In this document: piece by piece, positions 10,334-22,512 of the stretch
Position numbering within the stretch: position 1 is the stretch's first letter
How the letters are laid out: the number at the start of each line of letters is the position of its first letter
Assembly (NCBI GenBank): GCA_965644295.1
Contig: CBFFRP010000354.1
Location: forward strand, 1-64,000
From: Paraphysomonas bandaiensis
Taxonomy: Eukaryota; Chrysophyceae
Direction: 5' to 3'
Length of the DNA stretch: 64,000 nt
Program-made: the position numbers and the translations under genes
Notes under the pieces: generated by a model
The model's input: only the letters and a program-made list of their open reading frames with translations
Databases searched by the model: none
What the model was told of the DNA's origin: nothing

Positions 10334-11945
10334 ATGGATAATGTTGTATTTGGTAGAGAGAATGTGTCTCAAATTCGAAGCCCTCTACATGGTAACGGCA
10401 TATGTGCAACCAAACCCATATTTGCAGGAGATATGATATTCTGTGAATTACCCTCTTTGTTCTTGCAAACAATTCCGAATAAGCAAGATGTTTTAGTGTG
10501 TTCTAACTGTGCACGATTTGTGGGATCGTATGGAACACAGTTGTCCTTGTTGACGAGAGAGGCTCAGCGACAGCAGTATCTGTACGATTCACAAAATTTC
10601 GAGGGAGATGCGACTCTGTCATCCATCATTCCATGTTTCCACCAGTGCGGGGAAGTATACTGCTCGGATAAATGCCGCAACATTCATTATCATAATGGCC
10701 ACTCACTCTGCTGCACAGGACAAATATCTGAGGTACATAGATTCTTATGACTATGCACATACTTTGTTCTAATAATTACGCCTTAGGAAGATGCCGCAGA
10801 GCATTCACTCATACAATTTAAGCAACATGCTGTAGAAACTAATGAAATATTTCTCTTAGTTGGTGACTTGTTTGCACGTGTGTGTGCTCGCTCAGATGCG
10901 GCAGAAGGAGAACTTAAATGTGAAGCCGTCCGCTCTGTGCTGGAGCCATACGAGTGCTTTGTTAGACATGCCTGGTGGGAAGTAGCGCTTGTCAATAATG
11001 GAAATTGTACTGCAGCCGAACAGGATAATCTTCGCAGAACGCTTTATCGGCTTGTACAGGAATCGTGGGGCATTCTCAATCGAGCCCTCTGTCTCGAAGA
11101 AAGAGGCCTCGCTGGTCTTCTCTCTGCAGAGTACATGGCCAGGTGGGAAACTATTGTGTAATTAATTGCAGCCTTATTTATGTGCGCGTGTAGAACTATT
11201 GGGATGTTTGAGCAGAACAATGTCGGGGTGCGACTCTCAAACCCCCTCGTTGAGTATATCGAATGTCTTGACAAAGAATCACCTGCTGTCAAGGAGGTCC
11301 TTATGAGTGCAAACCTTATTGCTAGCTGTATTGAAGGTGAACCATTAGTATTGTATACCGTTACTGTATTAATATATATGCAGCGGAGGCGTCGATGTGT
11401 GAGGATGAGGATGAAGAAGAGGTAGACGAAGTGGATGTAGTAGATGTGACTTGTTCCATGGACACCCCTCCAGAGCAGAAGGTAGACGAGGAGGAGGTCA
11501 TGAGTGACGAAGATAACAGTGATTACTCTACACTACGGTCACTGGTGGAGGAAGTTGGAGTGGAGTGCATGTTCCCTCCGTTGGATGGGACCGCTTTTTA
11601 TACTACCATCTGCAAAATTAATCACTCCTGTGTACCCAATGTTCTGGTGCAATACACATCTCACGCCGAGTATGGGCTGTGTGCAATGATAGTCGCCCTT
11701 CGAGATATAGCTGAGGGGGAAGAGTTGGTACAGTCCTACATCGACCAAACACTAGGTACGTACAATATTGGATTTCTTCACTCCTCGCATTTTCTAATAG
11801 TTACGTTTTAGATACGGAAGAACGACAAACCTTGCTTAGAGACTATGGCTTCCGATGCACATGTGAGCGATGTGTTGCTGACTCATCAAATACTGTTTCA
11901 CAGAGTACGGTCCCTAATTTATCTTTTTGCCAATCATGTAATTAA
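10334..11945 (+). CDS. SMYD-like SET and MYND-type zinc finger protein
   Basis: Five exons: 10334-10732, 10787-11142, 11194-11336, 11384-11755 and 11812-11945, giving about 467 residues; introns are 47-56 nt and all frames join. Such proteins are lysine methyltransferases or methyltransferase-like regulators. Exon 1 has the SET N-terminal part (GNGICATKPIFAGDMIFCE) split by a MYND-type cluster (CSNC near residue 55, then CGEVYCSDKCRNIHYHNGH). Exons 3-4 carry RTIGMFEQNNVGVR, an acidic insert (EDEDEEEVDEVD) and the SET core KINHSCVPNV with DIAEGEELVQSYID. Exon 5 supplies the post-SET CTCERC. NHSCxPN and the Tyr of SYID, which bind S-adenosylmethionine and form the active site, are intact. The acidic linker inside the SET split resembles SMYD5. 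Substrate is unknown. Confidence 0.88.
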
Positions 11946-13744
11946 TTAAGCAGTGTGTATACTATATATGAGATATAACTGATGACTGAACCGAACTTTA
12001 TAGCTCAGCATTTACTGTCAAGTGTGCTGAAATTGAGCATCACGCTGAAATAATTTTCTTACTGTAGCGTTCATATTATTTTGTAGCCTACTTACTTCGC
12101 TATTATCCCTTAAACACATCAGTATTTGGGGAAAATGTATACCCTATTCGTTATGCTTACGTACTCGCGCTGAAATCGATATATGTACAAATGTTTACAC
12201 CTAAATTACACACATCATAACTAACTTATGATGTGTAATAGTTCAATCTTAAAAGTCAACACATAAGTTCTAACCCCCGTACTCTAAAGAACTTAGGCTA
12301 GGCGGTTGCCCTGTAATATTATACTCTTTTGATGGTGACAAGCTGATGGAGCCGGTGAACTCATTAAATGTTGTGTGTTTATGACAACACGCTGTGACCA
12401 ATAATAGCTTAATGAGTTCACCTGTCCTGGTCGAGTCGAATAAGGGTGTAACGTGCGGTTTCAGACGATTCAAGCCAGAATTGTGCTGGAAAAGATGTCA
12501 TTATTTTCGAGGCAGTTCTGTTGCGCTCCTCCACTACATTCATTTTTAGGCTCTATCTGTACTTGTTGACCATTTTGTGTGTTTGTGACATCATGCTGTG
12601 AACAAAGATAGCCATGCATTACATGACTACATAATACTGTGTAAGTCGCGCAGATTATAGTAGGATCATGTATATATATATATCTTCATATTACAACTAA
12701 CAAAGATTACGTGGAGCTTCTCGTAACCATGCATGACGTAGTATAGGCCTTTAGCGTGACAACATTGAGTTGTATGAATGCATGGAGTTTCTCATAATCT
12801 CATATTGGCTATATCCCAGTATAGTGTAGATCTAGCTTGACCTTTCTTGGCACCGACACACAAAGATTACGCTGAAATTTTATCAACAATCTATACGTTA
12901 CTTAACGTAGTCAACACTAACGATTTACTATAGGGCACGCTATCGGAATGGGGCACATATAATGCAACTAATCTCTCTTCCACCTACTACAGAACATTGG
13001 TTTAAATTATTCATTGTAATATTATATTGAGTTAAGTACGCGTGTATGCATTGTATGGATGATTTTTAATATGGATTTGTAATGTTGTAACTAATATTGA
13101 TTAGGTGGATTCACTTATTATTTTTACTAGAAGAAGTTTAACTAAATTAATATGAATAATCTTTTTAGTTTCCGTCTCTAGTGTTGTTGAAAGATATAGC
13201 GTAATTCTCAGATATACACGTTAAATATGGAATAGAATTGTTTAATCAAAACATAACCTCTACTCATTCAACATCTTTTTAAAATATAGTCAATATCCCA
13301 ACCACAATATTTACACATATATTATCAACAATTAAATATACTTCAGTTGTAGTTACACCATTCAACGGCATCAGTTCTCAGTTGCATAATGTCTAACATA
13401 ACTTACTACACGTACGTGTTCCAAACAAACAGTGCTATTATTGCAGTATGTTGTACCCCCTATTCTTTATCCATGCCACACACAATGAAAGAAACTTAGT
13501 GTTATAATTTTGTTTTTATGCAGGGTCTACTAGTTCCCGGCATTTAACGCATCTAATTTGCACTGTTTAAATTTTAAATGTTGATGTTATATAGAATTTC
13601 TTCCTTTCTGCATGCTTGCCATGTTGAGCTTATTACACTGTAAAGCTGGCGCTATAAGGGCACAATTCAATCCATTTATTCCAGATTGCATATAAATGCT
13701 TGTGTGGTACAACAACGGACACCAATAAGTGTCACTTGTGTATA
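11946..13744. other. Convergent intergenic region with decayed repeats
   Basis: No gene seen. It contains a 14-bp perfect inverted repeat (12354-12367 and 12409-12422) and a diverged direct repeat (GTGTTTATGACAACACGCTG near 12377 against a similar stretch near 12578). CAAAGATTACG occurs twice, near 12700 and 12860. Bases 13690-13742 match the interior of the dispersed element family (GCTTGTGTGGTACAA). Confidence 0.55.
12354..12422. repeat. 14-bp inverted repeat
   Basis: GGTGAACTCATTAA at 12354-12367 pairs with TTAATGAGTTCACC at 12409-12422, leaving a 41-nt loop. The minus-strand open frame across it is not convincing. It may be the end of a small fold-back element or a structured 3' region. 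Confidence 0.7.
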
Positions 13745-14305
13745 TTGAAAGTCTTGTTATTTAGCAATAGGCGTTAAAAACTCGTGCCAATATAGTGGCT
13801 CGTTGAATGATAGACATACTAGTCAGACCTCTACCCATAACTAATCAGCACAAATTCTATTATCCTACTATTTAGCGCTACAGAAGCTGCTTGTGCGTCA
13901 AGCACCAACGTGCGACCACACGTCACTTGTGTAGACGTCTTTGGGCCTTGATGAAAAGGCAGGCATCCGGAAATGGGCCCACCTGAAGGGTAACGGGGAA
14001 TTGGGCTGCCTGCTGAAGACAAGCATCTGGGGGTATTAAGGACTCAAAAAAACTGAAGTCAGCAGATGTCAGGTATATTAACATGCTGCTTACTCACGAC
14101 CTTTGCTTTGAGCGATAGAGTGGAGGTGGTGGCACCTTGGTGCTTGCGGCGACGCACAAGCAGCCTCCGTAGCGTTAAATAGAAGGATAAAAAATGTATG
14201 TACTGATTAGTTACAGGTAGACGTCTATCTAGCTTGACTAGTTTTTATCTAGCTACTAAAATGGTGCTGATTCTTAACGCCTATTGCTAATAATAAGACT
14301 TTCAA
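13745..14305. mobile_element. Non-autonomous TIR element with TA target duplication
   Basis: Left end TTGAAAGTCTTGTTATTTAG (from 13745) and right end complementary TTGAAAGTCTTATTATTAGC (reading inward from 14305) form inverted repeats of about 33 bp, extending through GCAATAGGCGTTAA. TA lies immediately outside both ends (13743-13744 and 14306-14307), as in Tc1/mariner-type insertions. Inside, a GTAGCGCTAAATAG-type block also appears in inverted orientation at both sides (near 13865 and 14168), so the arms fold back well beyond the termini. No transposase frame is present. The interior CACTTGTGTAGACGTCTTTG is shared with copies A and C. Confidence 0.75.
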
Positions 14306-14636
14306 TAATATATTATATATATATAATATCAACTAAGTACCCCAAATAATTGTGTAGAAAGGCTTTCAGTAGAGCAAAAGTCAACACGAGTAATTTTTTC
14401 AAATCTATAGTACCTTATCGATTAGGGGCCCTCATGATCTTGCGCTTAATAGACTTCTGTGGGATACATGTACGGTTGAAGATGTTATTCGTGCAAGTAA
14501 GCTAATTAAACAATAATTGGCATTTATATTGCAACTTAATTGCTAAAAACCATGCAATTAATAGTTACGCAGTCCTGGTTCAACTATATTTGATTTATAG
14601 TTATATAGTCCTGGTTCAACTATATTTGATTTATAG
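14306..14636. other. 3' flank of the sulfotransferase gene
   Basis: AT-rich with no coding frame. A 41-bp direct duplication (AGTCCTGGTTCAACTATATT and following) occurs at about 14570 and 14608, ending next to the stop codon at 14637. Confidence 0.55.
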
Positions 14637-15605
14637 TTATATACAGGCGCTGATATTTCCGCACATTCGAATATGCATGATGTTGCAATCTAATAGCATG
14701 TTTGCATAATTATACAATTCAATATCTAAACTATTAAGATATTCCAGAACAACTCGATCTTCAGGTTTTAGCAATGGGTGTCGTTGTGTATTGTAACGCA
14801 CAATACGCTTAGGTAATTGAATTTGATAATAGTCTTGAAGGAGCTGTAACGACTCCTCAAATCTTTCCAGAAGAAGTACAACGCTAAAATGCGCAAGTAC
14901 TGACTTAGCTCTCTCGAGATCACTTCTAGTCATTGCGGAAACATTTTTCCAAAAGGATGGAAGAGTCTTTTTGTTTTCGTGTAGGATCCACATGGTATCT
15001 TTTGTAGTGTCAGCACCTAGAGGAACTGCAGAAGAAAATATTCGAACATAGTAATTCTGCGTGTGGAAAGGTGATGCTCGAGTCCATTCTAACACATCAG
15101 CATACCGAGGATACAATTTCTGAAAGTAAAAGTGAGAATTCAGTCGCTCAATTGGATGTCGAAGTAGCGTAATGAAAGACCACAGTGGACCCTTTTTGTC
15201 AACTGGGAAATCAGAACGATGAAGCCCCAAAAATGAAGGGAGTGGCATAAACTCCGATCCAATCAAGTTTGCACCTCTTTGTTTCATAATTACAGTTAAT
15301 TCAGAAATGGAAAGTGAATGTGGTATGGCAGGCCAATATTTTCCATCTAAAATTGGATTGCAATTATGATTTTTTCCTATTCTAATATTAGCACTAGATT
15401 TTAATATGTGACATAGCGATGTCCCTCCACTCTTATGTAAATGTTGAAACATAATAAATCCATATCCTTTATTAAAGTTATTAGCTACAGTAATATGACG
15501 ATGAAATGGGATACTAGAACATGTTTTTGAATCTATCTGTTGAGTTGTTACTATATGATTATAGATCATGATATGGAGTATGTAGGCTATGAGTAATGAC
15601 CGCAT
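14637..15605 (-). CDS. Secreted/Golgi carbohydrate sulfotransferase-like protein
   Basis: Single exon, 322 residues. The N-terminus (MRSLLIAYILHIMIYNHIV) is a signal peptide or signal anchor, as in Golgi type II sulfotransferases. Residues 52-68 contain MFQHLHKSGGTSLCHIL, matching the 5'-phosphosulfate-binding loop of the membrane-bound sulfotransferase family (HxPKxGGTxL). Near residue 145, TLLRHPIERLNSHFYF matches the 3'-phosphate-binding motif (RDPxxRxxSxYxF), with the Arg and Ser in place. Such enzymes transfer sulfate from PAPS to glycans such as heparan sulfate-type or galactose-containing polymers. The acceptor cannot be deduced. A galactosyl/heparan 2-O-type enzyme is the nearest recognisable relation. 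Confidence 0.8.
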   Translation of the reverse strand: MRSLLIAYILHIMIYNHIVTTQQIDSKTCSSIPFHRHITVANNFNKGYGFIMFQHLHKSGGTSLCHILKSSANIRIGKNHNCNPILDGKYWPAIPHSLSISELTVIMKQRGANLIGSEFMPLPSFLGLHRSDFPVDKKGPLWSFITLLRHPIERLNSHFYFQKLYPRYADVLEWTRASPFHTQNYYVRIFSSAVPLGADTTKDTMWILHENKKTLPSFWKNVSAMTRSDLERAKSVLAHFSVVLLLERFEESLQLLQDYYQIQLPKRIVRYNTQRHPLLKPEDRVVLEYLNSLDIELYNYANMLLDCNIMHIRMCGNISACI

Positions 15606-17597
15606 ATAGATATATAAGTTATATGTATATATGTTTGATGATGATTATTGAGGAGTTTAAATGACGGGAGGCTTCTTTCTCTCTAGATATATTGTGAATA
15701 TGGCGATATAGATACTCCTGTATGTATGTTCTCTACTATGCCAGGTATGCTACGTAGAAGATCATACAGATGTGTCCAGTTTATATGATAATAACAGTAT
15801 ACCCATATGACCAATCATATGTAATACATACTGAATTATTGGTTGAGAAGGATTTAGTGTATGTGTTTCTTGTTGTAGATGTTGGAACTAGAAAAACGCG
15901 TTTCCTACACTCCTACAGTACGAACCACTCTATATATTGCGATTTTTTGATGACATACAGTAAAAACCCCGAGTTTTGTCACTCATGGAGACATCACCAC
16001 TGACACTGTCGCTCATTGGAATGATCGTAGCAATGGATAGTACTCTATTGTGTGTACTGTTGATAACACTTGAGTGCACAATGATTGACAGCTCTCATGA
16101 GCCTCAAAGCGGGATGTCATGGTATGGATCGTGGTGGTAGACCCACTGTGCTGGATGCTATGAATATTATGGTTGATTGGTGAAGGATAAACCAGTCGAG
16201 AATCACTTCTACGCTATTGACGTAAGGCGGGAATTATACCAACTGCTGATATCAACAATGATGAACCGGAAGCTGATGAACACAGCTACGCAGACTGTGA
16301 TAAAACAAAGGCGTGTGGAATCATAACTGATTATCAGAGCCATCAAGATATGTCAATGATCTTGAAGTGCATGAGCTCAGAGAGAGACTCAGGGCTGGCT
16401 CACTATAAATTATTCAGGTAGTCTTTATTTGCCAGAGTAGCAAGTTCTATTACTATTAGATCTTAAATGGTATATAGGCACGTATTTAGTTGCTAATTAT
16501 ATTGTAATATATTGTAAAACTATTGCGATATGTTGCAATAGTATTATTGGGACGCTATCTAACATTAGATTTGCAATATATTGTTCCCTTGTACTGAAGA
16601 GACTTATGTATGATAGACACGTGGTGGAGTTATATGTGCGTGAAATATAATATGTAATCGCTAATTTCACTACAGTTGTGTCCTTCAGTTTACATCCTAT
16701 TTATGAAATTGAACTTACGTACTTGCTGTGAATATGTTTCAGTCTATAGTTAGCATGCTATGAACAAGCGTTAATGTAAGTACATTTGTAATATATACAC
16801 TATACGTACGTCTATGATAATATATATAGTCTACATAATGTAAGATGTGTGTATTCGAAATATATTATTCACAGTCGTGGCCATGCTGAGTGAGTTGTTA
16901 ACAGCCTCAAAACCTCATAAACCTCAACAGAATTGACTTAAAAAGCAACACTGTAAGCTGTAAGGATACATTGTACATTATGCATTATGTTGCTCTCAGA
17001 CTTCAAGCCCCAATCAACTTAGTTACTAACAGGCATACAACTTTAATTCTACCACAACGTATTTTCAACAAGATTTACCATTTCTGCTTATAAGTTACGT
17101 CTACCTTGTAGTCGATTGAAAATACACATACGAAATGTTACAATATTACTATTCTTTTGTTGACACTAAATATATAAGCACAGTGAAATAAATTGTTGTT
17201 TACTCAAATTTTATAAATTTGCTAAAATATGAAATTGAATTCTAGGTTCCACTACATAACTACGAATGCAATGTAAGTATAAAACCAAAACAGTAGAAAT
17301 GGAATAAGTATTGAAATCGAGCAATTGTACTTATCCATGGAAATTAAGGCAGTACATTCCATATGACATAAAGTTGTTTGATAATAAACCATGTGTTTGT
17401 GTTACTACGTATAAATCCCTGCGTATAAGATATATATATGATTCGTTACTGAAATGATAATCCGTTGGAGCTATCTACATCTGGAATATAAGGTAATATA
17501 AATAAGTCTACTAATAACCATCACGTAGTAACAGTGTGTACTGTCGCAATAACAAGCACTGGATGAAATATGCGTAACTTCGGTAATCACATCTGTT
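15606..17597. other. 2-kb intergenic region, no gene seen
   Basis: No frame with recognisable content. Bases 16495-16600 carry a diverged copy of a repeat also present near 41345-41460 (GACGCTATCTAAC followed by CAATATATTGTT). The 15770-16003 plus frame is featureless. Confidence 0.5.
16495..16600. repeat. Dispersed CAATATATTG-type repeat, copy 1
   Basis: The order TTGTAATATATTGTAAAACT, then GGGACGCTATCTAACATTAG, then GCAATATATTGTTCCCTTGT parallels the segment at 41350-41460 with many substitutions. A shorter relative sits at 21230-21265. Confidence 0.55.
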
Positions 17598-18086
17598 CTA
17601 CTTTGTTTCTGTGTTTTGTGTCTCTATCTCAGTGTCTAAACGGTGAAAGTCCGGAACAACTTCAGCTGCTTTGGACCCTTCTTTCCACTTCATTATGAAA
17701 TACGCAAGTATACAACAGATGGATGCACACAGAAAACTGAATCCAACTGTGAGTCCGATCACCCATGCCCGTTTCATTTCAGTCTTACATCCCACGGCAG
17801 AGTTATCACCGAAATTCTCGTACGATATAAAACATGCATAGAGCTCATTATTTGCAGAACATCTAGGAGCATCCCGCACAAATTTATCCAACTTCTCACA
17901 CATACACATGTCACATCTTGTCCATTCACCCTTGTCTAATAGTTTGCATTCGTGAACACTGCCATATCATGTTAAATCGGACTGTACAAACAACAATAAC
18001 GACTACCTGTTTCCACACCAACCCCCACTTAACTCCTCCCCCTGAACCCCCCACATTACTATCATTAATATATATCCCCAATTCAT
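17598..18086 (-). CDS. Small cysteine-rich type I membrane protein
   Basis: Two exons, 18086-18007 and 17958-17598, with a 48-nt intron (ACAG|GTAGTC ... GGCAG|TG), giving 146 residues. Exon 1 is a signal peptide (MNWGYILMIVMWGVQGEE). The ectodomain of about 75 residues has eight or nine cysteines, including CDMCMC and CSANNELYACF. A transmembrane helix follows (VIGLTVGFSFLCASICCILA), then a cytoplasmic tail of about 30 residues rich in Lys, Glu and Thr. I do not recognise the family. The signal peptide, one membrane pass and paired cysteines suggest a small surface receptor, adhesion or chaperone-like protein. It is divergent from the fucosyltransferase gene. The exon 1 start is inferred from the signal peptide and frame. 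Confidence 0.65.
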
Positions 18087-18716
18087 TATTTGATTTGACA
18101 ATATGTAGCGTCTATAATTATATTCGACTACCACATCAGTTCGATATATGGAGACTACTTTAGTCCAGGCGAGAGGTATTCAACTTATCGGTTACCAGCA
18201 AACTGTATGTATATCTGTACTCCACAATAACAAGAGATACAGTGATAAAGATCACACCGATTGGTTAACAATCACCTTAATAATAACGTAATTAAACAGT
18301 ACTGACAGTCATATATAGACACACAAACAGCCGAATCAGTTTCTTTGTGTAGGCCGCATGCTAACAAAACGGATTACCGATACGGACTACGGTACGGATT
18401 ACGGATTACTATTAGTTTCCACCTGTATATATAGTATATAGGTACATAGAGAGCAGTACATAGCAGTGTCCAACACACCAGTAGGTGATATACACTGTAC
18501 TGGTATACTCTGTTCAAGTACACTGTGTATGGTGTTATCATGTAGACATATATAACCATAAAGGTACATACATTTATATATACAATAGCTACGTCTAATC
18601 TCATACTGTACCTTCATTACATTAACTCAACTCATATAATCATAACAACTCTCTAAACTAATGTATATCTTCTAGATAATCATTTCAATTCAATAAAGAT
18701 CTTCTTTATCTTTAGA
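18087..18716. promoter_or_regulatory. Shared divergent promoter interval (membrane protein / fucosyltransferase)
   Basis: 630 bp between opposed start codons. Contains degenerate short repeats of TACGGATTA type at 18360-18410 and a pyrimidine-rich stretch just before the 18717 start. No specific site can be assigned. Confidence 0.45.
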
Positions 18717-20765
18717 ATGCCACCAAGAAATAAGAAAACTACCAACACATCAGTGTTAGTGTTACTTATGATATTATGTTTAATTGTATTCTTTTATATT
18801 ACAGTTAGTCATCATTCTGCTGTATCACAAGAAGGAGATTTATCTAAAATGTACGTAATGTATGTATAGATATGTATGTATGTATGTGTGTAGATGGATA
18901 TATATGCTAATACTATGCAGGGTGCAGCATATTAGAGTCGGAGAAAAGCTACCAGATCTTAAGGTGAGTACTATAGTTAACAGTATATATGTATGTGGAT
19001 AATTGATGGAGTAGTTTCAAGAGGCTCTTATGAACAGAACGAAAGATCTTGAAGACTATCTGTTTCATTCACCTGGCGACCACCCAGTTGTAGCAGATAA
19101 TGTGGGCCATGAAGCGATTTCCAAACCCACAACCGCTGTAGTTCAAGAACAAGACACCAAGGGTGATACAAGTGGCACTTCTCAAAACCATAAGGATGGT
19201 GAACTAGGGAAGAGTGAAGGGGAATGCCCTCGCATAGACCGGGTGAAGTACTGGCGTGAGGAGGCTTCAGCAAGTGATTTAGGATACTCGCCGCCCCTAC
19301 GCAGAATAGGGCCTGAACGAAAATATGTTACATTTGAGCCTGATGTTGGTGGATGGAATAATATTCGGATGCAAATGGAGATGGTGGTGGTATTTGCTGC
19401 CGCCACTGGGCGGACCCTTGTGCTTCCACCTGACCAGGGTATGTATCTACTGGACAAAGGCAAAGGCCACGAAAATGCACATCATTTCTCCGATTTCTTT
19501 CCTTTCGATCGCATTGTAGAAGACAGAGTGGTAGATGTCATATCTATGGAAGAGTTTCTGGCTAAAGAAGCGGCAACTGGACAGCTTAAGGTGACGCCGC
19601 TGTCCATAGAAACAGTTTACAATAGGAACGGTGTAGCGAGTCTCCATCATAGCAACATGTCCAGTAAACAGCCGCCAGGGACGATCATCTACCCCCCGGT
19701 GCACAAGGGAAAGCACAAGGTTAGCTTTGATGCCACCGTGCGTGAAGAAAAGCGGACAATGTGGGCGTATCTACGACAGGTGGGAGCATGTCCGGACTGG
19801 GAACCATTCAAGCACTTCGTGGTAATACCGTCTGGTGGAGAAGGCGGGGGTTATTTACATTGGAAAAATGAATCCTCACAATTAAAACGACTCAAAAAGT
19901 TTGGTGGAGACCGTGTACCCGTGTTATATGATGAAAACTGGCAACGGGAAAGGCTTGTGCACTTTATATCCTTACCAGGGTTTAACTACAGACAGCTTAC
20001 ACACTGGTATACATTCTTGTTCTTTGAGGACGAGTGGACTGATAGATTCTACAAGCGGTTTATAAGAGACTACATGCACTACGTAGACGTTATATTCTGC
20101 AAAGCCTCAATAATAGTAGACTGGCTGCTCAAGGAGGCGGATGGATATGGGTACTCCTCGTTTCATACTAGAAGGTTTTTTTCGCATTCGCATATATATT
20201 TATTATCAACTGCTATGTTCTGACAGAGGCGAGTTACAATATAAAGAAGTGAAAATCCCAGCTTCTCAGCTGCTGGAGAATGTCGGCGAGATGATCCCTC
20301 GTGGACAACTCGTGTACATTGCTACAGACGAACGTAACAAAACATTCTTCGATGATCTGAAACAGAGGTTTCCAAAGGTACAGATCTCATAATTTCGCTG
20401 TTTCTGTCACTTTTTGAATAGTTATATTTTCTGGATGACTTCTTCGAGGAAGTAGGGCTTGGTGCACTTAATCCGAATTTCTTAGGTATATGTTACTCAT
20501 GATTGGCGTGTATTGAAGTAAATATATGGATGTTGTAGGAATGATAGACCAAGTTGTTGCTTCGAGAGGGACGGTGTTTGTAGGGACATGGTTTTCAACG
20601 TTCACTGCTTACATAACTCGACTGAGGGGATACTTAGGCCTCCCTGCGACGAGTGTATGGTATGGGGACGTCAAGCACAGAGATCGCTTTCAGAAATACG
20701 AAGTTCCGAAGTTTCCATATTACATGAGGGAGTGGCAAGAGGCGTGGATAGATATTGATGATTAG
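18717..20765 (+). CDS. GDP-fucose protein O-fucosyltransferase-like type II membrane protein
   Basis: Six exons: 18717-18850, 18921-18963, 19015-20174, 20227-20377, 20422-20485 and 20539-20765, giving 592 residues; introns are 44-70 nt and every junction keeps frame. Residues 13-33 form a signal anchor (VLVLLMILCLIVFFYITV). The O-fucosyltransferase fold is shown by GGWNNIRMQMEMVVVFAAAT followed by RTLVLPP (N-terminal Rossmann half) and FHTRRGELQYKEVK across the exon 3/4 junction, equivalent to the HxRRGDFQ GDP-fucose-binding motif. Later, YIATDERNKTFFDDL and FVGTWFSTFTAYITRLRGY match the C-terminal half. The acidic residue of the RRGD motif is Glu here. Expected role: fucosylation of glycoproteins or wall glycans in the Golgi. 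The acceptor is not deducible. Confidence 0.85.
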
Positions 20766-21960
20766 TAGTTTTGTCTTTATTCTATTTGTTAATGTACGTC
20801 CTGTAGGGAATTGCTTAGTCCCGTGCTAGTATATTAGAGTTGGAGGATAGGTATCTAAGCTTTCGATGATGTTGGCGTAATGTATACATATTCGTTTCTC
20901 CTTGATGCGTCAGTATACTCCAAACTCCAAACTGCCTTTGTCAGACTACTTTCTATTGCTTGGCACCCCCTCCTTTCCATAAACATAGGAAGTCGAGTTA
21001 GAAACACTATATACATTCTACCTTATTCAATGATAGAAAATACTAATAAGGGACGATATATAGCCTCCTTATATCTAGCTCATCCACAGGATGTAGCTTG
21101 CTTGCTGCTAATGGAAATAAAAGTAGTGAATGACTGATTCTTAGCAATAGGCGTGTAAGAGCCAGAACTAATGTAATAACAACATATTTAATAATTATTA
21201 TTGGTCTTTAAAATATTATTATTTATTTTGCGGCAATATATTGCAATATATTGTTATCCCCATTTTGTCTCAAAAAAAGCTTTTTTTGACCTGATTTTGT
21301 CTCAACAGGGCGCTCATATCAGGACCGGGCAAATATAGACATTCAACTTCAATATATTCGGTTCAACAGAAGCTTACTTCTATCCTAAGTATGATAATGG
21401 CAGTCATAATATGTACGTGATTTCATTATAGTACACAATTATAGAGAAACCACAATCATGAGTGGAATCATTAGACACTTCAAGTTATATTCCACCCTTC
21501 GTCTGACGATGTGGAAGATCATAATGATGTCAGTGCAAGCGATCTATCTTCATAGCCAGGATTTCGAAATAACTTCAAGAATATTACAGGAGAGTTTAAG
21601 TACCATATCTGATGCTATATAGGCGGTTAGGAGCAGTGGCACCAAGTTCTTTCAGGGTTTGGGCCATATCGTTCTTCTCAGGATATTGTGTGCCTCATAT
21701 CATACACACATCATTCGATCAGGTGCACTTGCAGAGGTTAAGCCTGCTGTATATATATGTAATGATGAGGCTAGTTAAAGGGAATAAGAAGCCTCTCTTT
21801 CACCTACAACTGTTCACATTCATCATCACACTTACAGTATACATAATAATATCATTGATTTGAAACTATATGAGTACTCATTTGTGCTCTTAATGTAATA
21901 CAGCAAGAATGCTACATATAGCTATACAATCTAATATTAACTTTTCAATTTAACCTCTAG

Positions 21961-22054
21961 GGATAAGGAGTATTGTCCCTTGTCTAAATTTTAAAACTCG
22001 GGCTTTTCGCCCTCGTTTCAAAATTTTGAGCGCGGGACGATATATCCTCCTTAT
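21961..22054. repeat. Fold-back (hairpin) element
   Basis: Outer arms GGATAAGGAGTATTGTCCC (21961) and GGGACGATATATCCTCCTTA (22034-22053) are inverted. The inner arms AAATTTTAAAACTCGGGC and GCCCTCGTTTCAAAATTTT enclose a TTTTC loop. The whole region folds into one long hairpin. GGGACGATATATAGCCTCCT at 21046 is a solitary copy of the right arm. Confidence 0.75.
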
Positions 22055-22129
22055 TGCACACGGTTAAATATAACTATCTCGCCCCCTGGAACTAATGAAG
22101 CAAAACAATTTAACTAACTAGTGCTTAGT

Positions 22130-22370
22130 TCTTAACTCTGATACCTACTATTTAGCGCTACGAAAGCTGCTTCTGCGTCAGCGCAAGCACCAAGGTGCAA
22201 CCACCTTCGTTCTTTGCCTTGCTGAACTAGCATATATTATTGCAAAATATTTATTATTGGTCTTTAAAATATTATTATTTATTTCCTCAACAAATTCGGA
22301 CTCGTGTTCTGGGGGATAAGTACCGGAGGTATTTCTCTAAGAAACTAGAAGTCTTGGCAGGTAATGTCTT
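22130..22370. mobile_element. Fragments of the dispersed element family
   Basis: 22146-22210 matches the inverted interior arm (CTACTATTTAGCGCTACGAA and CGCAAGCACCAAGGTG). 22281-22345 matches the left start of copies A and C (CCTCAACAAATTCGGACTCG, then GTTCTGGGGGATAAGTACCG). The segments are rearranged and internally deleted. Confidence 0.65.
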
Positions 22371-22512
22371 TATTGCAACCTCTTCGTTATTATATTATTA
22401 TTTATTTTCTCAAAGAACACTCGTGCAATGACTTCTGGTCCCAGTTTATCGCTCATGTTGTCAATTAATTAAGAATGAAGTATTAAGTATATGAATACTC
22501 CAGCTACTCCAG

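Noticed and set aside
12270-12473. 67-codon minus-strand frame
   Set aside because: Spans an inverted repeat and shows no domain.
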